From the NCBI GenBank assembly GCA_029882685.1, contig JAOUKH010000005.1, forward strand, positions 1 through 43,841: a DNA stretch of 43,841 nt, in the 5' to 3' direction. The notes under the pieces were generated by a model, which ran no database searches, was not told where the DNA came from, and saw nothing but the letters and a program-made list of their open reading frames with translations. The position numbers and the translations under genes were made by a program. Shown here piece after piece: positions 27,674 through 37,600 of the stretch; positions within the stretch are counted from its first letter, which is position 1; every line of letters begins with the position of its first letter. The stretch comes from Cyclobacteriaceae bacterium. Lineage in GTDB: Bacteria > Bacteroidota > Bacteroidia > Cytophagales > Cyclobacteriaceae.

Positions 27674-28498
27674 ATGGCGGAAATCGAAATTGCAGACATA
27701 AAAAAGATTGCTGAGGTTGTAAAAAACAAATACAACTACGACTTTACAAATTATGCTATGTCTTCCTTTAAAAGGAGAATTCAACGTATTCTAGATTTAT
27801 ACAAAATAAATAATGTAAATGCTCTTTTAAAGAGAATTTCTGAAGACTCTGCTTTTTTTGAAGAGTTTTTAGTTGAAATAACCGTGAATGTTACTGAAAT
27901 GTTTCGCGATCCTTCGTTTTGGCGTGTGTTAAGAGATGACATTATCCCTTCTATTATGCTGAATCATGATAAAATTAGAATTTGGCATGCTGGCTGCTCA
28001 TCAGGGGAAGAAGTTTTTTCAATGGCTATTTTGCTTAAAGAAATGGGTGTTCTAGAAAACACTCAAATAATTGCCACCGATTTAGATAAAGAAATACTTA
28101 AGAAGGCTAAATCTGGAAAATATTCTTTAAAAAATATGGAGTTGAATAAAAAAAATTATGTTCGATTTCAGGGCAACTCATCAATTGAAGAATACTATAC
28201 TGAACAAAAAGGAATTGCAGTTATGAATCCCTCTTTGGTAGAAAATGTTTCTTTCAGAGAACACGATTTAGTGCAAGGCGAAGTCTTTAATAAATTCGAT
28301 CTTGTTCTATGCAGAAATGTAATGATTTACTTTAATCAAACATTGCAAAACAATGTGTTGAAAAAATTTCATGAAAGTTTATTCAAATTTGGATATTTAA
28401 TAATAGGCTCTAAAGAGTCATTAATTTGGTGTGATATCGCTAATAAGTTTATTGTAGTAAATAATGAAGAGAAAGTTTATAAAAAATATAAAGACTAA
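27674..28498 (+). CDS. CheR-type SAM-dependent protein methyltransferase
   Basis: 274 residues, standard length for stand-alone CheR, which methylates glutamates of chemoreceptors. The N-terminal helical domain (about 1-70) is followed by NVTEMFRDPSFW (72-83), the CheR signature region. The SAM-binding loop is HAGCSSGEEVFS (105-116), and ATDLDKEIL and DLVLCRNVMIYF also match the family. It sits 29 bases before a CheB gene, with no CheA, CheW or methyl-accepting protein in the window. Its substrate may be a neighbouring sensor (inference). It starts 143 bases after the HAMP-GAF sensor. Confidence 0.93.
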   Translation: MAEIEIADIKKIAEVVKNKYNYDFTNYAMSSFKRRIQRILDLYKINNVNALLKRISEDSAFFEEFLVEITVNVTEMFRDPSFWRVLRDDIIPSIMLNHDKIRIWHAGCSSGEEVFSMAILLKEMGVLENTQIIATDLDKEILKKAKSGKYSLKNMELNKKNYVRFQGNSSIEEYYTEQKGIAVMNPSLVENVSFREHDLVQGEVFNKFDLVLCRNVMIYFNQTLQNNVLKKFHESLFKFGYLIIGSKESLIWCDIANKFIVVNNEEKVYKKYKD

Positions 28499-28527
28499 GA
28501 ACTGCTCGAAATTGGTGATTTCCTAAA

Positions 28528-29121
28528 ATGAACAAATATAATTTAAACAATAAGTATAAAGCAATAGTTATCGGTGGATCGGCAGGTAGCTTCCAAGGTA
28601 TTACCAAGATTTTATCCAACCTTTCACCTGATTTTAAATTGCCTCTAATATTATGCTTACATAGACTGAAACATGTAAGAAATGGCTTTGTTGAGGCTCT
28701 ATCGCTTAAAAGCGTGATGACTGTTTGTGAACCTTATGATAAAGAAAATGTAAAAAAAGGGAAAGTATATTTAGCTCCAGCTAACTATCATATGTCAGTA
28801 GAACTCGGTAATTACTTTAGCCTTTCAACAGAAGAGATGGTGAATAATTCTCGGCCTTCAATAGACATTACCCTAGGAACATCGGGTTATGTATATAAAG
28901 AAAAACTAATTGGAATACTTTTATCTGGAGCTAATAAAGATGGAGCATTAGGAATGAAAAACATAAAAAATAAAGGAGGCCTTACAATTGTTCAAGACCC
29001 CAAAGAGTGTATGATTGACACTATGCCTTCTGCAGCTTTAGATATTACTGAAATTGACTATATTTTAGGGGTTGATGGAATTATATCTTTTTTAAATGAA
29101 TTAAATTCGCATTATAAATAA
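28528..29121 (+). CDS. CheB-type methylesterase, catalytic domain only
   Basis: 197 residues matching only the C-terminal catalytic domain of CheB, which removes methyl groups from receptor glutamates or deamidates glutamines. The serine-hydrolase triad is present: Ser18 in IGGSAGS, His45 in CLHRLK and Asp138 in SGANKDGA. There is no N-terminal receiver domain, so it is not regulated by CheA phosphorylation. It pairs with the CheR gene upstream; the GAF gene follows after 8 bases. Such CheB-CheR pairs in Bacteroidota are often found with non-chemotaxis sensors. Confidence 0.92.
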   Translation: MNKYNLNNKYKAIVIGGSAGSFQGITKILSNLSPDFKLPLILCLHRLKHVRNGFVEALSLKSVMTVCEPYDKENVKKGKVYLAPANYHMSVELGNYFSLSTEEMVNNSRPSIDITLGTSGYVYKEKLIGILLSGANKDGALGMKNIKNKGGLTIVQDPKECMIDTMPSAALDITEIDYILGVDGIISFLNELNSHYK

Positions 29122-29129
29122 TAGTAGGA

Positions 29130-30029
29130 ATGAGCGAAAAAAATATAAAACTTAACTATTTATTCACAACACTGTTCATCACCAGTATAATATACACTAC
29201 TTTTAAGCTATTTAGCTTACAAGATGATCTAATTCTTAGCTCACAAGTTTTGGATTCTAGCCAAATAGCATCAATAAGCCCTGTACTATTCCAATTGTAC
29301 ATTGCTGTTGGCTCTGTTATTCTTTCTGGGATAATTGTTTTAGCATTCAGTTTTAAATCTGAATCAATAAATAACGGAATAACCAATATCACTAGTGACA
29401 ACAACTATACTGAAGATTCAAAAAACAGTTCATCTTCTAACTCAGACAACAATAAAGCAAAGTTAGATGTGGGCTTTATTATAGATGCATTAAAAAACAA
29501 AAAAGATAAAAAGGAAGAGTTTAATATTATCTTAAATTTAATTTGCAAAAAGCTTGAACTAGGTCAAGGTGCTATTTATACCCCAGTAGAAATTAAAGGT
29601 GTTCGGTATGTTGAATTTAACACTGGCTATGCTTTTAGTTTTGCTGAAAGTGAAACTATTAAGTTCGAATTTGGAGAAGGGTTAATTGGACAAGCTGCCA
29701 AAGAGGGTGAGACTTTAGTTATTGATGAAATTCCCGACAATTACATCAATATCATTTCAGGCTTAGGAAATGCCTCTCCAAAACACTTACTTATATTACC
29801 GATTTTAAAAGGGAAGACAATACAGGCAGTAGCTGAATTTGCCTCATTCAATAAATTCTCTAATGAAAACATTGACTTAATTAAAGAAAGTTTTAATATT
29901 CTATTCAAATCAGTTTCTGAACCTAGTAAGACTGATAATAAAGGAAAAGAAAAGATAATCACTAAGTCTAACGATGAGAAATCAACAAAGTCTGAATCTT
30001 CAGCGAAGAATAAAAAATCAGGGAACTGA
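29130..30029 (+). CDS. Membrane-anchored GAF-domain protein
   Basis: 299 residues. Two transmembrane helices (about 8-30 and 51-75) form a hairpin. A Ser/Asn/Asp-rich linker (79-112) leads to one GAF domain (about 113-262) with the motifs GEGLIGQ, DEIPDNY, SGLG and EFASFNKF. A Lys/Ser-rich tail (263-299) ends the chain. No output domain is present. The GAF is closely similar to those encoded at 25179 and 30050, suggesting local duplication. It lies between cheB and the phosphatase gene with 8- and 20-base gaps, firmly inside the operon. Confidence 0.83.
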   Translation: MSEKNIKLNYLFTTLFITSIIYTTFKLFSLQDDLILSSQVLDSSQIASISPVLFQLYIAVGSVILSGIIVLAFSFKSESINNGITNITSDNNYTEDSKNSSSSNSDNNKAKLDVGFIIDALKNKKDKKEEFNIILNLICKKLELGQGAIYTPVEIKGVRYVEFNTGYAFSFAESETIKFEFGEGLIGQAAKEGETLVIDEIPDNYINIISGLGNASPKHLLILPILKGKTIQAVAEFASFNKFSNENIDLIKESFNILFKSVSEPSKTDNKGKEKIITKSNDEKSTKSESSAKNKKSGN

Positions 30030-30049
30030 ACTCATATTTAAATTTAATT

Positions 30050-33000
30050 ATGTTTAAAAATATTAAAATAGGGACAAAAATAACATCTGTAGTAATTGCA
30101 ATAGTTCTTATTACAGTAGCTACCATAAGTTATTTAACCTACAACCTTAGCAAAAAGTCAATTGAACGAAGACAAGATGATAATCTGAATGTTCTTGCAA
30201 ATATGCGAGTGGACAAAATCAAATCATATATTACTCAAATTAATAAAAATGCTCACCTTATAGCTTCATCTGAACTGGTTAAAAATGCTGTTACAACTAA
30301 AAACAATACTGACAACCCTTTCTCCACTAACCCTTTTGGCTCAACCTTAAATGAAGAAGAAGGGGCTATGGGTTTTTTCTTATCATCTTCTACAGAAGAT
30401 GATTTAAGAATTTATATCAACGATGTAAATAATGCTTTTGATTACAAAAATATAGCCATTACCGATCCTGATGGACAAACTTTATATGCTACTGATATTA
30501 CTAAAGAAGGAAATACTTACGCTACACCAACTAAGAAGTTTATTAGTGAAGCAAATGATACCCTTGTATATAGCAGCACTTTTATAGAAAAAGGGGGGTT
30601 CTATATAATAAATGGATCTCCAATCAAAGATAATTTCAACGTCACTATTGGACTAGTCTTTATCAAATTTGAAATTAGTTCTATATACGATATTCTACAA
30701 GACTCTACTGGCCTTGGTAAATCAGGAGAGGTAGTTCTGGGAACTCAAGACCAAAGTAAAACACGAATACTATTTCTTAACCCACTAAAAACTAATAATA
30801 ATGAAATTCTTAGTCCAAAAGAGTGGGAGAATAACATAGAAAATGCTACTCCTATTCAATTGGCAATTGATGGAAATAATGATGCAGGTAAAGAATTTGA
30901 CTACAGAGGAACTCCAATTCTAGCTGCATGGAGAAATATTCCAGAATTAAATTGGGGATTGGTTACTAAAATAGATCAAAGTGAAATCTATGCTGAGATT
31001 GATGAATTACTGTGGAAATTTGTGTTTTCAGGATTATTCATAGCCTTAATCACTTCATTTATTTCAATTTTATTTTCTAAAATACTTGTTGCTCCTATTC
31101 AAGTATTAAAAAATACACTCGATTTAGTAGGTCAGGGTATATTACCTGAAGAAGTCAATTTAAAATCAAACGATGAAGTTGGTCAAATGGCATCGACAGT
31201 TAACAACTTAGTACAGGCACTAAAAAGAACCGCTAGCTTTGCCAACCAAATTGGTACTGGAGATTTTGATGCAAAGTTTAAACCCTTGGGAGAAAATGAT
31301 GCTCTGGGATTATCATTGATTACTATGCGTGACAATCTTGTGGAAGCTGAAAAACGTGATACGGAACGTAATTGGATTGTGACAGGAGTTGCCGAAATAG
31401 GGGAAATTCTTCGAATACATAACAATTTGGAAGATTTAGGTGATGATGTAATAAAGTTTATCATCGGTAAAATTGATGCCATTCAAGGAGCTTTTTATGT
31501 AGTAGAAGATAGTCAAGAAGATGATCATGGAATTATTTCTTTAAAATCTAGTTATGCCTATAATAGAAAAAAATATCTTCAAGCAGAATTTAAATTTGCT
31601 CAAGGACTTGTTGGGCAAGCTGCAATAGAACAAGACACTATCATTCGTACTGAAATCCCAGATGAATATGTGACCATTACTTCTGGTATTTTAGGTGATA
31701 AAAAACCTACCTGTATTCTTATTGTACCGCTTATTACTAACGAAAAAGTGTTTGGTGTTCTTGAATTTGCAGGTTTTAATCGATTCTCTGATGTACAGAT
31801 AAAGTTTGTAGAAGAGCTAAGTTTAATTCTAGCACGTACAGTGTATAACATTAAAGTTAATGACCGTACTAAAAACCTTTTGGAAGAATCTCAAGCAATG
31901 AGTACTGAATTACAGGAAAAACAAGAAGTGCTACGACAAAATGCTGAGGAAATGCAGGCTACACAAGAAGAGTTAAAGCGTTCTAATTCTCAGCTCGAAG
32001 AACAAATTGAAGAAGTAAATAACTCACAAAAACGTATGCAATTACTTCTAGAAAATGCTTCTGAAGTAATTACTATATATGAGGAGAATGAATCAATTCG
32101 ATATGTAAGTCCATCGGTTGAGCCTATATTAGGCTATAAACAAAATGAACTTATAGATACCACAGATATTAATTTTGTATTACCTGAATATGTTGAACTT
32201 GTAAAAGGTATGTTTGAAAAATTATTAAATAATCCTTACGAACAGGTTACTATTCAATACGAATACATGACTAAAAGAGGTGTGCCTATCTGGATTGAAT
32301 CAACTGGTACTAATTTCATGTCAAACCCAGCCATTCAAGGTATAATAGTTAACTCTACAGATATTACTGAACAAAGAAGAGCCGAGCAAGAACAACGTAT
32401 GCGAAGTAAAATGCAAGCTCTATCCGAAAATTCTCCTGATTTAATTACTAGACTTGAAAATGATGGTCCCATTTCCTATATCAATCCAGTTATCGAAACC
32501 ATTACTGGAAACAAACCTGAGGAATACCTAAATAAAAATTTAGTAGATACAGACATTAATAAATCAATTGTTGATCAATGGTTAAATATTATTGAAGATG
32601 TAAAAAACACTAATAAAAACATTGCCGATGAAATTGATTTTATTTCTGAAGAAGGAAAAAGGATTATGCATGTAAATGCTATTCCAGAATTTGATGAATC
32701 AAAAAATTTGGAATCTGTTTTAGTTGTATCACATGATATTACTGCAAGAAAATTGATAGAACTTGAAGTTCAAAACAAGAATAAGAAGATAAATGACAGT
32801 ATCAACTATGCTAAACGTATTCAGGGTGCCATCCTACCAAATACAAACATCATAAATCGTACACTTCCTGATTCATTTATTTTTTATAAGCCAAAAGATG
32901 TTGTAAGTGGTGATTTTCCTTGGTATGTACGTGTAGGTGAAGAAATTTATATTGCTGCTGTAGATTGTACTGGGCATGGTGTTCCAGGAGCATTACTTTC

Positions 33001-33541
33001 TTTGATTGGCTACTTTTTATTAAACGATATAGTGAGAAGCCGGAAAGTAAATGATCCTGGGCAAATATTGGATCAACTAGATGAAGGGGTTACAACTACG
33101 CTTCGTCAAGATCAAGATGATTCTAAAACTAAAGATGGAATGGATATAGCCCTATGCAAAATTGACCATGAAAAACGCCATGTTGAATATGCTGGAGCAC
33201 ACCGTCCTCTCTATGTTATGAAAAATAATGAAATGGTGGAGATTAAAGGAAATAAATTTGCTATCGGTGGTGGTATATATAAAAACCAAACCAACTTTAC
33301 TACTAGTAAATTGAAATTGGAAAAAGGAGATTCTATATATTTCTGCTCTGACGGCTATCCTGATCAATTTGGTGGGCCCGAAAACAGAAAATTTGGACCA
33401 AAGAGAACGAGAGAAATCATTCATAATGTGTACGATAAATCTATGCGAGAAGCATCAGAAGAATTTGAGAATCAATGGATAAATTGGCAAGGTGATGAAA
33501 AACAGACCGATGATGTATTATTAATCGGAATAAAATTTTAA
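30050..33541 (+). CDS. SiaA-like sensor phosphatase: Cache-HAMP-GAF-PAS-PAS-PP2C (SpoIIE type)
   Basis: 1163 residues. TM1 about 10-31, a large extracytoplasmic double-Cache-like domain (about 33-322), TM2 about 324-346, HAMP about 347-400 with a second HAMP-like unit, GAF about 455-603, a long coiled coil (605-662), PAS1 about 662-775, PAS2 about 785-900, and a SpoIIE/PP2C phosphatase domain from about 935. The phosphatase has KPKDVVSGDF, AVDCTGHGVPG (metal-binding Asp972), SDGYPDQFGG and TDDVLL. In Pseudomonas, SiaA dephosphorylates SiaC in response to an extracellular cue. SiaB- and SiaC-like genes follow directly, which supports that role. Confidence 0.88.
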   Translation: MFKNIKIGTKITSVVIAIVLITVATISYLTYNLSKKSIERRQDDNLNVLANMRVDKIKSYITQINKNAHLIASSELVKNAVTTKNNTDNPFSTNPFGSTLNEEEGAMGFFLSSSTEDDLRIYINDVNNAFDYKNIAITDPDGQTLYATDITKEGNTYATPTKKFISEANDTLVYSSTFIEKGGFYIINGSPIKDNFNVTIGLVFIKFEISSIYDILQDSTGLGKSGEVVLGTQDQSKTRILFLNPLKTNNNEILSPKEWENNIENATPIQLAIDGNNDAGKEFDYRGTPILAAWRNIPELNWGLVTKIDQSEIYAEIDELLWKFVFSGLFIALITSFISILFSKILVAPIQVLKNTLDLVGQGILPEEVNLKSNDEVGQMASTVNNLVQALKRTASFANQIGTGDFDAKFKPLGENDALGLSLITMRDNLVEAEKRDTERNWIVTGVAEIGEILRIHNNLEDLGDDVIKFIIGKIDAIQGAFYVVEDSQEDDHGIISLKSSYAYNRKKYLQAEFKFAQGLVGQAAIEQDTIIRTEIPDEYVTITSGILGDKKPTCILIVPLITNEKVFGVLEFAGFNRFSDVQIKFVEELSLILARTVYNIKVNDRTKNLLEESQAMSTELQEKQEVLRQNAEEMQATQEELKRSNSQLEEQIEEVNNSQKRMQLLLENASEVITIYEENESIRYVSPSVEPILGYKQNELIDTTDINFVLPEYVELVKGMFEKLLNNPYEQVTIQYEYMTKRGVPIWIESTGTNFMSNPAIQGIIVNSTDITEQRRAEQEQRMRSKMQALSENSPDLITRLENDGPISYINPVIETITGNKPEEYLNKNLVDTDINKSIVDQWLNIIEDVKNTNKNIADEIDFISEEGKRIMHVNAIPEFDESKNLESVLVVSHDITARKLIELEVQNKNKKINDSINYAKRIQGAILPNTNIINRTLPDSFIFYKPKDVVSGDFPWYVRVGEEIYIAAVDCTGHGVPGALLSLIGYFLLNDIVRSRKVNDPGQILDQLDEGVTTTLRQDQDDSKTKDGMDIALCKIDHEKRHVEYAGAHRPLYVMKNNEMVEIKGNKFAIGGGIYKNQTNFTTSKLKLEKGDSIYFCSDGYPDQFGGPENRKFGPKRTREIIHNVYDKSMREASEEFENQWINWQGDEKQTDDVLLIGIKF

Positions 33542-33628
33542 CTTAGGAAATTAAGCATTGGTTTTATTTCCAATGTATTATTAATACTTTTAAATAATTG
33601 AAATGAATATCAATAAAAAAGCAAACTC

Positions 33629-34168
33629 ATGAAATATATCTATGAATTGCACAAAAGAATGGTGGATCATGACCTGATTTTGGTGTACGAAGGAGAGTTT
33701 ACTCAAGAAATCACAAAATCTGTTTTATCCATGGCGGAACGAAACATGGATTCTTCGGGGGAAGAATCAACAATAAAAAGAAAAGTATTCAACGTCATGG
33801 TTGAATGTCTGCAAAATGTGGTAAAACATGCTGATCAACTTAATAATAAAAACCCCAATCACAATGCTGTTTTTATGGTTGGTAAACATGAGGATCAATA
33901 CACCATTATTTCTGGAAATCCTATAAAAGATGAAAACATCTCTATAGTTCAAGAAAAAATTGACCAGATTAATAGTTTGGATAAAGATGGTTTGAAACAA
34001 CTTTATAAGGATATTATTAAAACTACCGAAATATCTGAAAAAGGAGGTGCTGGTCTTGGGTTTGTAGATATGGCTCGAAAATCTGGACAAAAATTAGAGT
34101 ATGATTTTGAAAAAATGGATAACGGTTTTTCCTTTTTTGCGCTTAAATCAAATATAAAAAGACAATAA
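33629..34168 (+). CDS. SiaB-like GHKL-fold protein kinase
   Basis: 179 residues, cytosolic. A histidine-kinase-like ATPase (GHKL) fold is indicated by an N-box, VECLQNVVKHAD (Glu59, Asn63, His67), and a G-box, GGAGLGFVDMA (139-149). In the Sia system of Pseudomonas the SiaB kinase phosphorylates a Thr of SiaC, opposing the SiaA phosphatase. The SiaC-like gene follows 21 bases downstream and the phosphatase lies 87 bases upstream. Length and partners match SiaB better than anti-sigma RsbW-type kinases, which pair with STAS proteins. Confidence 0.82.
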   Translation: MKYIYELHKRMVDHDLILVYEGEFTQEITKSVLSMAERNMDSSGEESTIKRKVFNVMVECLQNVVKHADQLNNKNPNHNAVFMVGKHEDQYTIISGNPIKDENISIVQEKIDQINSLDKDGLKQLYKDIIKTTEISEKGGAGLGFVDMARKSGQKLEYDFEKMDNGFSFFALKSNIKRQ

Positions 34169-34189
34169 CTATTATAAATAATAATCGAT

Positions 34190-34552
34190 ATGGAAATTTT
34201 AAATCTGGAAGGAGCTGAAGATACCCCTAAAATAATTTTAGATAAAGGAAATGGAATTTATGAAATTTCAGGAAGGTCATTACCTGAAGATTCAGCAGAA
34301 TTCTATCAACCTGTTTTGGATTGGATCGAAGAGTACAATAAAGATCCTAACCCTGAGACAGAATTTGTTTTTAAATTAGAATATTTTAACACAGCTTCTT
34401 CAAAATTAATTTTAGATGTGCTTTCAGCACTTGAAGATGTACAAGGGTGCAAAATCACTTGGTATTTCCATGAGGATGATGAAGACATGGAAGAAGCTGG
34501 AGAAGAATTTTCGGAATTGGTGGAAATTCCATTTGAATATAAAACATATTAA
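34190..34552 (+). CDS. SiaC-like (DUF1987) regulatory phosphoprotein
   Basis: 120 residues, acidic, cytosolic. It matches the DUF1987/SiaC pattern: a strand-rich N-terminus (PKIILDKGNGIYEISGRS), then FKLEYFNTASSKLILDVL and the acidic WYFHEDDEDMEEAGEEF. Thr68 in YFNTAS falls at the same position as the Thr that, as I recall, SiaB phosphorylates in Pseudomonas SiaC. There, unphosphorylated SiaC binds and activates the diguanylate cyclase SiaD. No GGDEF gene is present here; an ABC transporter follows after 57 bases. SiaC's target in this organism is unknown. Confidence 0.82.
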   Translation: MEILNLEGAEDTPKIILDKGNGIYEISGRSLPEDSAEFYQPVLDWIEEYNKDPNPETEFVFKLEYFNTASSKLILDVLSALEDVQGCKITWYFHEDDEDMEEAGEEFSELVEIPFEYKTY

Positions 34553-34609
34553 TTTTTTAGTTGCTCTCTTTCCATTCAATCTATTAAAAGCAACTTTTAG
34601 AAATAGTAT

Positions 34610-37600
34610 ATGAGCGAGGAAATACTTAAAGCCTTAACACAATTATTTGGTATTATCACTAAACAGGATGGTGGTGTTACGGAAAAAGAACGACAATTTG
34701 TTATTGATTTTTTTCAACAGGAATTAGATCAGGATTCTGTTAAAGAATACCTTGAGCTATATGATAAATACGTTGGTTATAAAAAAGAAGGCGAAAAAGA
34801 AAATGTAGAAGAGGAAAGCAAGGAAAAATCCCAAAAAAAGAAAGGTAAACTTACCTCTGTACGGGACTCTGTAAAAACCTTGGGGCTTTGTAAAAAAATC
34901 AACAAAACCCTTACTCAGAAACAAAAAGTAGTCGTTTTGGTGAAAATTCTTGAACTAGTAGGTTCTGATAAGAATTTTACTCCACAACGGATGGAAATCA
35001 TTGACACTATTTCATCTGTATTTAATATTGTTAAAGATGAGTATAAGCTTATTGAAAGCTTCGTTTTACAAGAAAATACTGAAAATCTTCAGTTTAACGA
35101 TATTTTATTAGTAAATAAAGAAATAGTTGATGATAACAAAGAGAGTAAAAGTAAAGAAGAAATAAAAACTGATGAAGCAGGCTTTCCAATTGAAAAAGGG
35201 AAAGCAAAGCACTTTCAGGCCGAATTAGATGGTAATCTAATTTTTATGAGCCTTAAGACGGTTGATATGTACTTTGTAAAGTACTTGGGTAGTAATGAAA
35301 TTGTGATGAATGGCTTCATTATGTTAACCAATCGAGTTTACTTATTTTCACAAGGAAGTACAATTAAAACCCCAGCTGGTGATGCTCTGTATTATAGTGA
35401 TCTCATCACCCATTTCATTTCTGATTTAAAAATCAGTAACATTTCCTTTAATGCTAATAATATTGTTTTCAAATTTCCTAATGGGGGAATAGGTCTTCGA
35501 GATGTAAATATTTCAGAAGGGCCAGGGAAACTCATAGGTATTATGGGAGCTAGTGGAGCGGGGAAAACCACCTTATTAAATGTACTTGCTGGCATTGAAA
35601 AACCTACTGAAGGAGAACTACTTATTAATGGGTATAATATCCATACGCAAGAAGATAAAGTTCAAGGAGTAATTGGTTATATAGCACAAGATGATCTTCT
35701 TATTGAAGAGTTAACCGTTTACGAAAATCTTTACTATAATGCCAAACTCTGCTTTGCTAACATGTCAGAAGATGAGTTAGATGAACGAGTAATGAACGTT
35801 CTTACTAGCTTAGGTCTAGATCAACGTAAAGATCTTAAAGTAGGTAGTGTTTTGGATAAAACAATAAGTGGTGGACAAAGAAAACGCCTGAATATTGCAC
35901 TCGAATTAATAAGAGAGCCTGCCATAATGTTTGTTGATGAGCCTACATCAGGTCTATCTTCTAGGGATTCGGAAAATGTTATTGATTTACTGAAAGAGCT
36001 TTCCTTAAAAGGAAAATTAATTTTCGTTGTCATCCATCAACCTTCATCGGACATCTATAAAATGTTTGATAAGATGTACATTATGGATACAGGTGGTTAC
36101 CCTATTTTTTATGGAAACCCAATTCATGCAGTTACTCATTTTAAAGAAGTCACCCGTCAAGTAGATAGCCAAAGAGGTCAATGCGAAACCTGTGGTAATG
36201 TAAATCCAGAACAAATATTTAACATTATTGAGGCAAAAGTAGTTGATGAATATGGTCAGCTTACTAATAAGCGTAAAATGAGTCCTCCACAATGGAATGA
36301 ACAATACCTTAAGAAATTTAAAATTGATAAAATAGAAGATGTAAAAGAAGAACCTCCTCAGTCTTTAAATATTCCTTCTAAAATAAAGCAGACCATAATA
36401 TTTACTGTGAGAGACACACTGTCAAAACTCAGCAACAAACAGTACTTATTAATTAACTTATTGGAGGCTCCTCTTTTAGCTATAATTTTAGCATTCATTA
36501 TACGTTACAAAAGCTCTCCTGCGGGGGATGAGTATATTTTCAGGTTTAATGAAAATATACCTGCATTTATGTTAATGAGTATTGTTGTTGCCTTATTTAT
36601 GGGTTTAACAGTAAGTGCTGAAGAAATCATTAGAGATAGAAAAATACTTAAAAGAGAGTCTTTTCTTAATCTTAGCTGGAACAGTTATTTATTTTCAAAA
36701 TTATTAATCTTATTCACGATGTCTGCCATACAAACATTCATGTTTGTATTAATTGGCAACCTTATCCTTGAAATTCAAGGAATGACTTTTAGTTTTTGGC
36801 TCGTGCTATTTTCCGTTTCATGCATGTCAAACGTATTAGGGTTAAATATATCATCAGCATTTAATTCTGCCGTTACTGTATATGTAATTATACCTCTACT
36901 TCTTATTCCTCAAATGATTTTAAGTGGATTATTATTTAGTTTCGATAAATTAAATAATATAATAAGTACAAAGGGGAAAGTGCCTATTGTAGCTGATTTC
37001 ATGGCCTCTAGATGGGCATATGAAGCAATGGCTGTTTATCAATTCAAAGAAAATGATTATTCAAAACCTTATTATAAATACGAGAAACAAGAATTACAAG
37101 CTGATTTTAAGTCTTCATATTTAATTAAAGAATTGAAAAAGAAAAATCAGTATGTAATAGAAAATATTGCAACTGAAAATGATTCAATCAAAAATATTAT
37201 ATCAAAAGATCTAAATATTATTAAAGAAGAAATTTATAAGGAAAAATTTAGAGTAGGGCTTGAAGATTTAGATATAAACAAGGCATTAAATATAGAAACT
37301 TATAATTCATCCATTAATAAAATTATTGCGAACTACTTTGATGCATTAAGAAAAAATTATTTAGGCTCTTACAATGAAGCTGTAAATACTAGAGAGAAAT
37401 TCGTGTTATTTAAGGAAAAGTCTGGAGATTATAATTTGAATGAATATAAAAACAAATATTATAATGAAAGCCTATCCGATTTTGTTAGAAATATAAGTGT
37501 TAAAGAAAGAATAATTGAGTATAAAGGAAAGTTATTGCAACAGGTTGATCCCATATATCACGATCCTGATAAACCAAATCACTTTCTTGATTACAGAACA

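Noticed and set aside
33556-33575. Inverted repeat CATTGG/CCAATG between the phosphatase and siaB genes
   Set aside because: Only 6 bp, no T-tract after it; not enough for a terminator and the genes still look like one unit.
34558-34602. Weak inverted repeat AGTTGCT/AGCAACT before the ABC transporter gene
   Set aside because: 7 bp with a loop of more than 20 bases; too weak to call an attenuator.
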